A stretch of 64,000 nt of DNA, taken from assembly GCF_019175385.1 (NCBI RefSeq), contig NC_083345.1, positions 9,215,205-9,279,204 on the forward strand, written 5' to 3'. This stretch comes from Lycium barbarum (Eukaryota > Streptophyta > Magnoliopsida > Solanales > Solanaceae). Of this stretch, positions 22,919-33,085 are shown piece after piece (within the stretch, counting starts at the first letter, position 1; each line of letters opens with the position of its first letter). The notes beneath the pieces are model-generated. The model ran no database searches, was not told the origin of the DNA, and was given only the letters and a program-made list of their open reading frames with translations. The translations under genes were made by a program, and so were the position numbers.

Positions 22919-25900
22919 ATGGCGGAAAATAATACATATCAGATGGATCCGGGTCCACTCGACTCGTCCGTATTGAATGAACAACTCACCCATAGGTCAC
23001 AGGATATATGGGATGGAAAGGATAATGTGATTTTGAATACAAGGAGATGTGATGGAAATTTTTGGGACTTCGTAAAGGAACATCCAATTGATACACGAGT
23101 CTTGGAAGTGATTAGACTATCGGGATTGTACGGTGTTTATAGATCTCATCGACCTACTATTGATCGTAGTTTGATTACTTCATTAGTTGAAAGATGGCGT
23201 CCTGAAACTCATACGTTCCACTTTAGGACGGGAGAAGCGACAATCACCTTGCAAGATGTAGAGGTGTTGTATGGCTTACCCGTGAATGGTGATCCAGTAC
23301 TTGGGAATGAGTTGGCGAGGAGCACAGAGGATTGGAAAGACATTTGTCAAAGATTATTAGGTTTTAGTCCACTTCCTGGAGACTTTAAAAAAAATAGCCT
23401 CAAGGTATCGGCACTTAATCAACACATGCTACGTCATCCAAAATTACTTGACACGGCAACACAAGATATGGTCAATCAGAAGGCTAGATGTTATATGTTT
23501 TGGATGATTGCTGGTATGATGATGGCGGATACATCTGGAAGTAATTTGAAGCTTATGTACTTACCTATGCTTGAGGACGTCAACACAATAGGATCTTACA
23601 GTTGGGGTAGTGCGACTCTAGCATGCTTGTATCACTATCTTTGTAAGGCCTCACAGGCTAAGCAACATGAGATAGCGGGATTCCTACCACTACTACAGGT
23701 ATACCTAAAAATATTAATAAAAGTATTAACTGTATTTATAAAAAAAAAAACTTGTTCAATTCCTAAACATATAGTTCTCTTTCTTCTAATTAGATTTTTC
23801 TAACCTTCTTACATGGAATGTTCCTCCCAGAGTATACATATAGTTCTCTTTATTTTCTTTCTAGCTAAATGATAAGATTTTTTATTTCCTTTTTGCTATA
23901 ATGAAAAAAATGATGTTGATTGTTTTAGTTTACTACAACAGTTGCATTAAATGATGCTGAAATTAGTGTTTTTTCTTCAGGTTTGGGCATGGGAGAGAAT
24001 TACTATTCTCAGGCCCCAGATATTAGCACAAAGGGACGCGAATACTGGTTTACCTAGGGGTCCACGCGCTACTAGATGGTTTGCACATTTTAGTTGGACC
24101 GACACTACCCAATATGTGTTGAAAGTTTTTAGGGATGCACTTGATTCCATGACGGAGGATCAGGTACAATGTTGTATTAGTTTTGTTTTAATTTTCATGT
24201 ATACTGTAATTGTAAGGTCTCATTTGATTTATTTGTTTCATTTAGTTTATTTGGGAACCATATTCTGATGAATTAATTGAGAGCCTTCCCGATTATTGTC
24301 GTGTTGGACGAAATATATGGCGTGCTAGAGTCACAATATTTTGTTGGGATGTTGTCGAGGTTCACTTGCCTGATCGAGTTATGAGGCAATTTGGAATGAT
24401 ACAGGAGATACCACCAACTTCGTTTGCATTTGATCCCACACATTTCAACCACGATCGTCGGGGAAGGCCAAATACAAATTGGGAATTGGAGCATGCACAA
24501 TGGTTGCCATTTTGGCACCAACGACTTCGATACGTTATTAATGCACCGGTCAATCATGACTCACTTCGGTACGATGACCCCTACCTTGTTTGGTTCAGAC
24601 GCATTACTCGTCTTGTTATTGGTAATCCTACTTCGCGTCCTCAGCGGCAACAAGGTTATGTGCCTAATGCAACGGCTTATGAAGCAATGGTAAGTGGTGC
24701 ATATTTATTTTGGTTGAACAGTACTACATGTTTCTTTTATATGTAATGTGAAAACTGTATCAGATAATCAGTTCTACACTAGTTGCAGCATATTAATAAC
24801 TTCATTTGTCTTTGTTGTTTCGGTTAAAAGATTCTACCAAATAACTGATCATGTATAAATTAATCTAGTAGTTGCAGCATACTATTTGATAGATGGTATA
24901 TCACAACTTGTGATATACTAACCACCGCTTTCTCCTTTTTGAAACTATGATGCATGCTCTGCCCATAATTCTCAAGCAAATTTGTGTTAAAAAGGTACTG
25001 TTTGGTTCCATGAAAATGCATTTGGGACAGAGTATTTGGGTAAGAAGGAATGTGTGAATATGTGGTGATGATACAAAGTGTGGTGTTATATAGGAGTAGT
25101 AGAGAGTACTTATCTGAAAAAAGTGGAAGGGGGAGGAGAACACTGAATTAGCAGGAATGGTTACAAATGGTGACAGATTTTGGCAGAGCAGAGGGAGAGA
25201 GTGTCACTGGCTGTTTATTTTGTTTGTTTGTATCTCTACCCCGCCACCCCCTGCTTTAGTACTACAGTTGTTCAAGTGTACACCTGTACAGCAGGGGCAT
25301 GTCATTACATTTTTACTATTTTCTCATCATTTACAATGCCCTGCATGCATGCTAAATTACCCATCCTAATATAGAATAGTGCACTTATCTTCACAAAGTA
25401 CACATAATGCGTGTAATCACTAATGAGCTCATACTAATAGCAAACCTTTTCTGGAGTTAAAAGTTAGGCATCTAAGAGTTATACTATACACTTACAACCT
25501 AGCTACAGACTATTATGTTTAGCAGTTTACGTAGTTAATAAGTTGTGTACTAGTAAAAGATTTATCAATTTAATTTTCAGGTTCTCAATCCACATTTATT
25601 GTATAAATTTAAATTCATATAGTTGGGTTTTTAGTAATCTAATTAAAAAGGTACTGTTTAGTTCCATGAAAATGCATTTGGGACAAAGTATTACTGTACT
25701 ATTCTAAAGATGCATGATTTTGATGTGGTTTCACACAGGTGCGTTATATTCATTCAGTGGTTGATAAAGCAAAATCACTCGGTGATCAGCCATTATTTGA
25801 GGAATTTTACATGTTTCGTGCAATGGTGCGGAGTGAAGGTGAAAAGTGCTTGACATATGTGCACGAGGCTGATAGAATTCATTTATAAGCCGATTATAAA

Positions 25901-26515
25901 AAAGATGGAGTACATGCTGACCATATACGTCCCTCTGTTCGTAGGCGAGGAAAAGGTGGTGTTGCTGGTAAGAGGGAACGTGCTATTAAGAGAGGTCAAG
26001 TGTCTATCGAAATGGATGAAATGCATCAGGAAGATGCCCAAGCAGTCCCGGAAGATGATCCAGCAACAACAAATTGTAATATTAGTTCCACTTCAAGAGG
26101 CGACACTCACGAATTCACTCAGGCATCAGCTATGACATATCAACCAACAACTACTCAAATTGTACCATACATGAAGCCACAAACTCCACTATATTCAAGA
26201 GATCCAAGTCTTTCGTCTTTTGAGAATATATTTGTTGAGAATGGTCCTGTTTTTAACTCATCGCCTGTGCAAATGTCCATTGATATCCCTAAGGACACTA
26301 ATAGAGATGATGGGCAGGACTGCAATATTGAGATACAAGGTAATGAGTTAAATGATTCCAACGATGAAGTGGATGGTGAACCATCAATGAGGCAGAAGCG
26401 TAAAATTATTCGTAAGTGTTGTGCGACCGGGAGTCACTTTCTTGATCAGCATGGTAGGATTAAAAAGCAGCGCGGTAGAGGTAAAATTCCAATCATAAAC
26501 AATGTGCCTTTTTGA
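22919..26515 (+). pseudogene. Plant mobile domain (PMD) protein gene, MULE cargo
   Basis: Four coding exons with GT-AG borders, all phase 0: 22919-23698, 23981-24163, 24246-24689, 25739-26515. Residues 92-127 carry the PMD signature (R-ETHTFHF-TGEATITL-DVEVLYGLPV-G-P). The domain continues through a WAWERI motif in exon 2 and the DPYLVWFRRITR region of exon 3. PMD proteins are related to MAIN/MAIL1 and to genes labelled phosphatase 7 long form homolog, and are known in both host genes and transposons. Exon 4 has an in-frame TAA at 25886-25888 (codon 519), after the PMD domain. A basic and acidic tail of about 208 codons then continues to TGA at 26515. A truncated but domain-complete protein is possible. 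The start is the ATG at 22919; upstream codons look like leader. The function within the transposon is unknown. Confidence 0.82.
24690..25738 (+). other. PMD gene intron 3 with a direct repeat
   Basis: A 1049-bp GT-AG intron. A roughly 45-bp sequence (GTACTGTTT-GTTCCATGAAA, then ATGCATTTGGGACA) appears at 24990-25035 and again at 25647-25692 with few changes. The enclosed 655 bp may be a duplication or an inserted segment. No coding region is credible inside it. Confidence 0.7.
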
Positions 26516-26518
26516 ACT

Positions 26519-29117
26519 TTCATAGTTCTTTTCCCACTTCATTTTGAACCTCCCCGTCCATAGTTCATTTTGCTCCAAAAGTTGTTGCGCTGTTTGAGAC
26601 CTACGAGTATACCGTTCAATAGTTTGCCCCAATGACAGTTTAACCATAGCAGTGACAGGCAAGCCTCGTGCTTTCTTCAGAACTCCGTTGAACGACTCTG
26701 AAAGATTTGTTGTCAACACTCCCCATCTTTTTCCATCATCATGGCTAACTGTTCATTTGTCCAGGGGAATTTCCATGAGGTATTGATATGCTTCAACATT
26801 TTCTTCCTTAATTTCCCACATCAAGGCTTCAAAATTTCTTATTTGATGGGCAGAAGCAGCCCTCCACATCAGTTTACTGAGGTCCTTGTTTGGATATCGA
26901 GATTGAAAGTTGCTCTTAAGATGCCTTAGGCAAAATCGATGGAAGGCCCGAGGCTCTTGATACCGCCGCAACTCCGATAAACTAGCTAAAATTCCTTTTG
27001 CCCTATCAGAGATCACACATATATCTTCTCTATCCTTTATCACATGTGCGCTCAAATTCCTAAAAAATCATTTCCATGCCTCTTTCGACTCCCTGTCAAC
27101 AATAGCAAATGCTAGAGGAAGAATGTTATCATTTCCGTCAATTACAACAGCAATTAATAATTTGATATCATATTTGCCATACATATGAGTTCCATCTACT
27201 GAAATAACAGGGCGACACGTTTGGAATCCATCAATGCATGGCTTGAAAGCCCAAAATACAAACTTGAAAGTTTTTACCTCTAGTGAACTCGTAGACTCTT
27301 CGTGTTTCCATTCCACAACAGTTCCATGATTAAAGTGCTAAAAAGCTGCAAAAAATTTAGGAAGCTCACTAAATGATTTTTTAAAGTCACCGTACACCAA
27401 TTCAAATGCGCTTTGACGTCCAATCCACGCTTTCCTGTATGTCACTTGATGACCAAATTTCTCGTGAACCCTAGCCATGACATCTACTACTAATAATTTG
27501 GGATTTTTTCGAATTTGGTTTAGAAATAAAGATGCAATCAAATTGGTATCTAGGTTGACATGACCTGTCATAAGCTTTTCACTCTCACATCTATGATTAT
27601 CAACATACTTTCCTATCTTCCAAAGGTTATTTCCAACCTTCCGTCCTCGAAGAAACCATAGACAACCTAATAAATTATAAAACCTGCATCTCACAACCCA
27701 TAGACTTTTGTTCGACGTTACCACCTCGAACTCTTTATTTTTGCGCAAACTCCAAATCGTCACGGCCCGTTTCAATTTTTCTTTGCTGCTAAAATACATA
27801 TTCTTTTCCAAGTCTTTGTTGGCATCCTCGGACCAAGCTGAATAACTTCCCGTCTCAGATTCTCGTGTAGAATTGAAAATATCTTCCTCGTTCTCCAATG
27901 TCGTAAAGTAGGGTATATCATGACATGGAATTTCGGACACACCATGACCAAATTGATTATGAGGATTTACACCAATATTATTTTGAAGTAAATCTCCACT
28001 ATCATCGATATATTCATCAAGTTCACTTTCTCTTTCACTCTCTTCATCCTCTCTTGAAGGGTCGTCATCCTCTGAATTTTCAGAGCTAATTTCAGCATTT
28101 GCATCATTATACATATCAATGCTAGCCTCAGCTTCTCTGTGGAGAAAAGGAAGAAACTATATTAATAAATTGTAGTAATATTGTAGGATATATGAGCAAG
28201 TTTTTTTCTCTTAGTAGAAAATTTATATGAGTACGAACACATTTAAAAGTTAAAAATGCAACAATTTTGAGGTTTCTAATAAACCTATTCTAGCACTAAA
28301 TAATTGAAGCAACAATTAAAAACATGTAAAAGTGCAACATTGGCGGTACAAATATCTTCTGGGGAGTACATAAAATTTGACTAATTTATTTGTTGAAAAT
28401 ATATAAACCCAAGCTATCGAAAAAAATCTAATTTGTTGCTTACCTGGCCTCATATTCTCCGTGGCTACTACTAGTACGTCTTTGACTACTTGAGCCTTCA
28501 TCAAATGATCGATGACCATGCGTGCTAGGACCTGCACCAAATGATTGACGGAAACCATGTGTCGCGCTATATGTTGACACATTGGTGTGAGATTGATTAT
28601 AGAAATTTGGATTGTCGAGCATCGGTAACTGCTGGAATGATGGTTGAATAATCGGTTCTGCAAAATGAGGCTGACTGGCCATAGCAAATCCATAATTTTG
28701 AGCCAACAAATTCATGTGATAACCATGCTGGCCACTCATTTGAAATATATTATTTTGATTTGATGGTTTGGTCTTTACATAAATCTCCAAAATATTTATA
28801 TGGATCTTATCCGCAAATTTTTGCAGTATGGAGAAAAATTATAGCAAGGACTGGTCATTCTCAATTTTAAACTCAATGAACCTTGTATTGTTACCTTGAA
28901 ATGAGCATGGATATTTTCCAGAAATATCAATTTGAATATTTTCACTATTTGTCCCCATCTTCTCATGCAATAGTTCAACCAATTCAGCATAGTTCGTTGA
29001 AATAAACATGCTGACAATCATTTTGGCACCTTCAGTGTACCTGAATCCGTTCATTTCAGTAATTATTTCGCCACCCCAATACAAAGCAACCATCACATTA
29101 TGTTCAAAATTGGCCAT
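26519..29117 (-). pseudogene. MuDR-type MULE transposase, C-terminally truncated, four in-frame stops
   Basis: ATG at 29115-29117. Exon 1 runs 29117-28444, then a GT-AG intron 28443-28137, then a long exon from 28136 leftward. The splice joins in frame. The N-terminal MALYWGGEI-like region and a Gln/Ser/Asn-rich linker are followed by an acidic stretch, a MuDR DNA-binding-type domain (about 27820-27480) and the MULE catalytic core. Catalytic residues are visible: Asp in VDGTH (about 27195), Asp in SDRAKG (about 27006) and Glu in SESFNG (about 26697). Stops: TAA 28839-28841, TAG 27338-27340, TGA 27068-27070 and TGA 26753-26755, all in one frame with no frameshift. The SWIM zinc finger expected downstream is absent: homology ends near 26519, where the opposite-strand PMD gene ends. 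Confidence 0.87.
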
Positions 29118-29688
29118 CTTTACTCCTACACACGAAAATAAGACACTTATTATTATTAATATAACAGAAAAATAAATTAAAACTATAGTATTATTTTAAC
29201 ATATTACGACATATTTGACTTAATTAACTTATACCTGTTGAATTTTTTAATGTTGTTCCAACAATAGGCCACACAAGTAGAAGCTTTGCTGAAAATTGTT
29301 CGAATGTGTTTGAACATTCGTTTCATACACTATATTTTATAATGATCTGTGGTTTGTTCAAAAAGTATGAGGAAGAGGGACTTTAGCAGTGTGTCGTTAT
29401 TGTGTGTCACGTTTTACAATTAAAACGTAACTATTGATCACGTTTTATAGTCAAATCAATCAGAAAGATTCCCAATTTGCAGGATTCTCGACAAGATTTG
29501 CGCATGCCTAGTTTGAGTAGAAACGTAACTGTCCGTTACGTTTAATCCTAAAATCGTAACTCCTAGTTACGGCTTTAACATCAGTCAATGTCAGATTACA
29601 TAGAAGGATTGTTCGTATTTGGATTCTCTAAAGTCGTTACTGACAGTAACGTATTAGGAATAATACGTTACTAACAGTCACGAATTAG
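29118..29688 (-). other. Transposase 5' flank inside the MULE
   Basis: This is the promoter and leader side of the transposase gene. It contains several CGTAAC/GTTACG motifs (29400-29660) similar to those just inside the left TIR. No gene is seen. Confidence 0.5.
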
Positions 29689-29855
29689 ATTTTAACACCG
29701 TTAACCCCAGCTATTTTTTCCGTTATAATTTTTGAATAAAATAATGCCTAATACATTACTCAGGAATACGTTTATGCTAGTTCTGTAAAAAAAAATTAAA
29801 AACGTATTACTTTGGTGAATTGATTTAAATAATAGCTTATTTTGGTCAAGGCTTC
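29689..29855 (-). repeat. MULE right terminal inverted repeat
   Basis: It mirrors 22010-22178 in inverse orientation, with the terminal Mutator-type GA...TC ends and a perfect 9-bp TSD outside. Confidence 0.9.
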
Positions 29856-30535
29856 CAGCTCCCCCTTGAGAATTGAAGAGTGTAATTACACCCTGTCAAT
29901 TACACCCAATTCCCACCTAACTGTGTAATTACTTGGTCAAACAAACAGGCCAAACTGTGTAATTACACCCAATTCCAATTACCTGGGTGGCTTTCCAAAC
30001 AGGCCCTAAATATTAATCTGCAAGTTGGTATAATATATTTATCAATCATGTTTACCATGTGGGATGATTATATTAAAGAGTAGTTACATTACTATTCATG
30101 TTAAATTTTCCTTTTTATTGAACTAAAGTTTGATCAATTGATGTTGTATTTTTTAGAAAGGTCCTCTAGTAGCGTATTAATTTTGCTATGAACTATGATT
30201 TACTTATTTAGTAAGATTGTATAAGAATTGGGAAAATTTTGATGGTTTTCACAACTTGTGGGGTTTTTATGTTTATAAAAAAAATTGCAACTTAAGAAAT
30301 CCAAACAGCATGTCCAAATATGATTTTATCACATGATTTCATCTCATGTCCAAACGGCTCCTAAATGTTTGTATAGTAAGCAGGGGCGGATGCAGTAAGA
30401 AAATTACAGTGTATATTTAAGGTAAATTTTCTGTGTTCATGTACATATATTAATTTTTGAACACCCTGAACATATATTACAATGTATATTTAGGTCCAGT
30501 TATTTTTTCGAACACTCGAAGTGAAAATCCTGAAT

Positions 30536-30893
30536 CCGTTACTGGGATCAGCGGCACAAGCTGGCATACTGGGATTTCTATTAGCCTGCTACCATTTACC
30601 ATGTATGGGCTGAACGTAATGCTAGGAGATTCCAGGCTACCAGTAGAGACTTCAGATGTCGCGTTAAAGAGATGGTACTGCATCTTCATTTAAGAGGCCA
30701 GCAACAAAGAAAATGGTCCAAAGTACTGGACAGTTTGAATAGTTTTCCTACCTACACATAGAACAGTTGTATAGATAGGCTATAGAAATTCAGGTCGGAG
30801 CTAGTTCTAGAGTCCAAATGAACTAGTAGCTTTGTAATTCTCACACTTGGTTGCAATAAAATTTTCCCTTTCGACCAAAAAAAAAAATAACAT
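30536..30893 (+). mobile_element. 3' end of an L1 LINE
   Basis: Near 30600 a frame reads HVWAERNARRF, the usual C-terminal ending of plant L1 LINE reverse transcriptase proteins. It continues to a stop near 30755 and is followed by about 130 bp of 3' UTR and an A-run at 30882-30893. It is strongly 5' truncated. The sequence just upstream (30380-30535) begins CAGGGGCGGATGCAG and looks like one end of a degenerate hAT MITE whose other end I cannot find. Confidence 0.7.
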
Positions 30894-30963
30894 GAGCAAG
30901 AAATAAGCATCTAACTAAAAATAAATTTCACTTTTGTTATTGGTCAACGTGAAACCATGGGAC

Positions 30964-31164
30964 CAGTGGGGGAGCCAGGATTTCCGCCGAGGGGTTCAAA
31001 ATATAAAAAAATAAACATACGAAGAAGCTTAATGGGGCTCAACATCTACTATATATACATAAAAAAATAATTTTAACCTTGTAAAAATAGTATTTTTTTT
31101 CCATTGAGGCGGTTCCCGAGGGGGTTCGGATGAACACCCTCGGCTCTATGTGGCTCCGCCACTG
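30964..31164. mobile_element. hAT-type MITE, 201 bp
   Basis: It starts CAGTGGGGGAGCCAGGAT and ends GTGGCTCCGCCACTG. Flanking 8-mers CATGGGAC and CATGGACC match at 6 of 8 positions, an eroded target duplication. It belongs to the same family as 48978-49139, in opposite orientation. Confidence 0.82.
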
Positions 31165-31450
31165 CATGGACCTTGAAGAAAGATGCTCTCTACCCTCTAT
31201 CTCTACGTAAAATTTAAGGCATTTTCCTCATCTTTTTTCTAGCTCAGTACATTTTCGCATTAATGAAATTCTGCATATTCCTCTAAGAAGAACGATTCTG
31301 ATCGACTAGTGATACTTTATTTTGGTGTTTCATATTTATTTGTTACTTCAATCTGAAAAATAGCGGAGAAATTGGCAAATAGCTATTATTTTACTGCTAA
31401 TTAAGTTTAACCAGCATTTCAAAATTATCTAGTGTTTTATTAACTTTAAT

Positions 31451-31873
31451 GCGAAAATAAAATTTTGATAAAAATATCGTTAGTTAAAACACGGAAAAAC
31501 TCTAAGAAACTTTTATTGGGATTTAAACATTTATCTGTCAAACTCCATGAATCATTTGTAGAGTTTGACAATAAAGGTTCAAACTCCTAGAATTCGTTCA
31601 TGGAGTTTAAACTCCTTGAATTTGTTCATGGAACTTCAAACTCCGGCAAACTTTCACAATTAGATTGTGCATGAAGTTAAACTTCATGAATCGTTACTTA
31701 AGTTTGAACTGATAAGTGATTGAACTTCATGAATCATTCATGAAGCTTGTAATTCCAGCAAATTATCTAACTCTAACATATTATGTTAGAGTTCTACTTG
31801 TCAAAGCTTCGAATTCTAACACACATTGTTCCGTGTTTTAGTTAGAAATATATTTATTTTAATATTATTTTCG
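31451..31873. mobile_element. Inverted-repeat element (MITE-like)
   Basis: The left GCGAAAATAA...TTAGTTAAAACACGGA is inverted at the right as TCCGTGTTTTAGTTAG...TTATTTTCG. The interior has repeated short blocks of the type AAACTCC-TGAATTCGTTCATGGA in both orientations. No target duplication was identified and no coding region is present. Confidence 0.6.
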
Positions 31874-31984
31874 TTTTAAAAAAATTAAAAGAGCACCAAA
31901 ATTGGGGGGAACATAAACTCCATTACCCTACCATGACCTTTTCCGCACATATCGTAAAAGCAGCGGCTAATTTGAAAAACCGTT

Positions 31985-33071
31985 AAACGTGACAATCACT
32001 CCCTTCTCTCCTCTCCTAATTTGCATGTCTCACAATGCACTAACAATTAATTCTAAATAATAATACACACAAAATCATCTGACCTACAAACCTTATTGTT
32101 CCACATCTAAACATTGAAATCCCAGGTTCTTTTTCTATCATTCATGTTATGCTTATGATATTATTCTTTGACATGTTTCAAATCTTTGTTTTTCTTTTCT
32201 CTTGATGTGATCTTTCAGCTGTCACAATTTACAGACAAACGTACTTGGTTATTGGCGAAGAGTCATTATATTGTCATTATATTTCTAATGTCGAATTAGG
32301 ATTAACTAGGACATAAATTGGAAAATCTTGTTAAAATTATTCGTTTGGAAAATTGAGGATAAGCTAATCATAGGTTCTTCTTTCAATGAAAAAAAAACGA
32401 GGGACCGTTTTGCTCATTACTGAACTTCTTGAGGTTGAATGGATCATAAGAAGGAAAATTAGCCCAAATTAGAATATATTCTAGAGACAAAAAGCGTTAG
32501 ATGATTTTTATCCCATCTGCCTAAGCTGTGGTGGGTAAAGTCGCCTGAAAAACCTATGCAGGTGAGATACAAAATAGTTAAAGTGCACGCAAAGTGGCTA
32601 GAAAACCAATCTTATCAATAAAAAGATGTGGATTGCAGGGATCATGATGGTTCAAGATTATGGCAGAAATGCTGGCGTTGGGGGAGGATTTTGATATAAC
32701 AATGTTACATTTAGGGGTTTCTTTTTTACGTCTTTTATGTTGTATCTGAAACATCTTTTCTATGAGGAAACTGGCGCAATTTGCTTGTCTCACCACTGTC
32801 TACGTAATCTTTTTGATCCATGTGTTCACTAGCATTATGTTGCTCGGACTCTTAAAAAATTATCGACATGTGTGTGTCGGATCATTCAAAAGTTGTGTAT
32901 TTACAGAGGATCTGACACAGTATGGCAAAAATTTTGGAAAGTCCGAGCAACATAGCAGGCCTAGCATAATCTTGCATTCTAACCTTGATAATTTTCTTTT
33001 CTTTTCTTTTTTTGTTTTGATCTGTATTTTCAATGGTAAGTGATAGGAAGCTTTGTGCTTTTTATGTGCAG
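31985..33071 (+). other. GLTP 5' region: likely leader exon and leader intron
   Basis: A probable transcription start lies near 32000-32060. A leader exon may end CCCAG|GTTC at 32125. A leader intron ending ATGTGCAG at 33071 would place the coding exon immediately after. The intron carries a small MITE. The splice choice is inferred from signals only. Confidence 0.4.
32837..32954. mobile_element. Short MITE, about 118 bp
   Basis: Inverted ends TGTTGCTCGGACT and AGTCCGAGCAACA with inner TGTGTCGGATC / GGATCTGACACA arms, flanked by TA on both sides. This TGTTGCTCGGACT family is familiar in Solanaceae. The superfamily is not assigned. Confidence 0.75.
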
Positions 33072-33085
33072 AAAAATAGGCAAAT

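Larger units (their letters stand above)
22010..29855. mobile_element. Mutator-like element carrying a PMD gene and a MuDR transposase gene
   Basis: The 9-bp target duplication CAGCTCCCC is perfect at 22001-22009 and 29856-29864. Termini are GAATTTTTGACC and the inverse of GAAGCCTTGACC. Terminal inverted repeats of about 168 bp (22010-22178 and 29689-29855) are highly similar, with a weaker inverted match further inward. Cargo: a PMD gene on the plus strand and a transposase gene on the minus strand, convergent. Length is 7846 bp. Both genes have in-frame stops, so this copy is probably not autonomous. A long-TIR MULE with a 9-bp TSD is standard; the PMD cargo is the notable part. Confidence 0.93.
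20891..30006. mobile_element. Harbinger-like element B (middle level of nest)
   Basis: Termini GGGTCTGTTTGGAAAGCCAC (left) and the inverse of GGGCCTGTTTGGAAAGCCAC (right) are flanked by TAA at 20888-20890 and 30007-30009. Inverted repeats continue inward with GTAATTACAC-type motifs. Without the MULE it would be about 1.26 kb. The left part, 21060-21950, is very AT-rich with no gene. It is non-autonomous, and the family is inferred from the 3-bp TAA duplication and terminus. Confidence 0.82.
20643..30361. mobile_element. Harbinger-like MITE A (outer level of nest)
   Basis: The left end GTAGGCGTTTGGACATG and the inverted right end GGAGCCGTTTGGACATG are flanked by TAA at 20640-20642 and 30362-30364. 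Terminal repeats rich in CATCTCATGAGATG extend inward. Removing the inner insertion (20891-30006 plus one TAA) leaves about 600 bp. A TAA 3-bp duplication and GTTTGG-type terminus fit PIF/Harbinger (Tourist-like) MITEs. Confidence 0.78.

Noticed and set aside
24901..25374. Small frames within PMD intron 3
   Set aside because: Short, on both strands, without domain features; the flanking splice sites support an intron.
25857..26135. 92-codon frame starting in PMD exon 4
   Set aside because: An out-of-frame shadow; the PMD frame continues past the TAA at 25886 with better protein character.
26384..26518. C-terminal 45 residues of the transposase frame
   Set aside because: They only read the opposite strand of PMD exon 4 and lack SWIM residues.
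30457..30693. Open frames on both strands
   Set aside because: They overlap the L1 LINE tail whose real frame is different (HVWAERNARRF).
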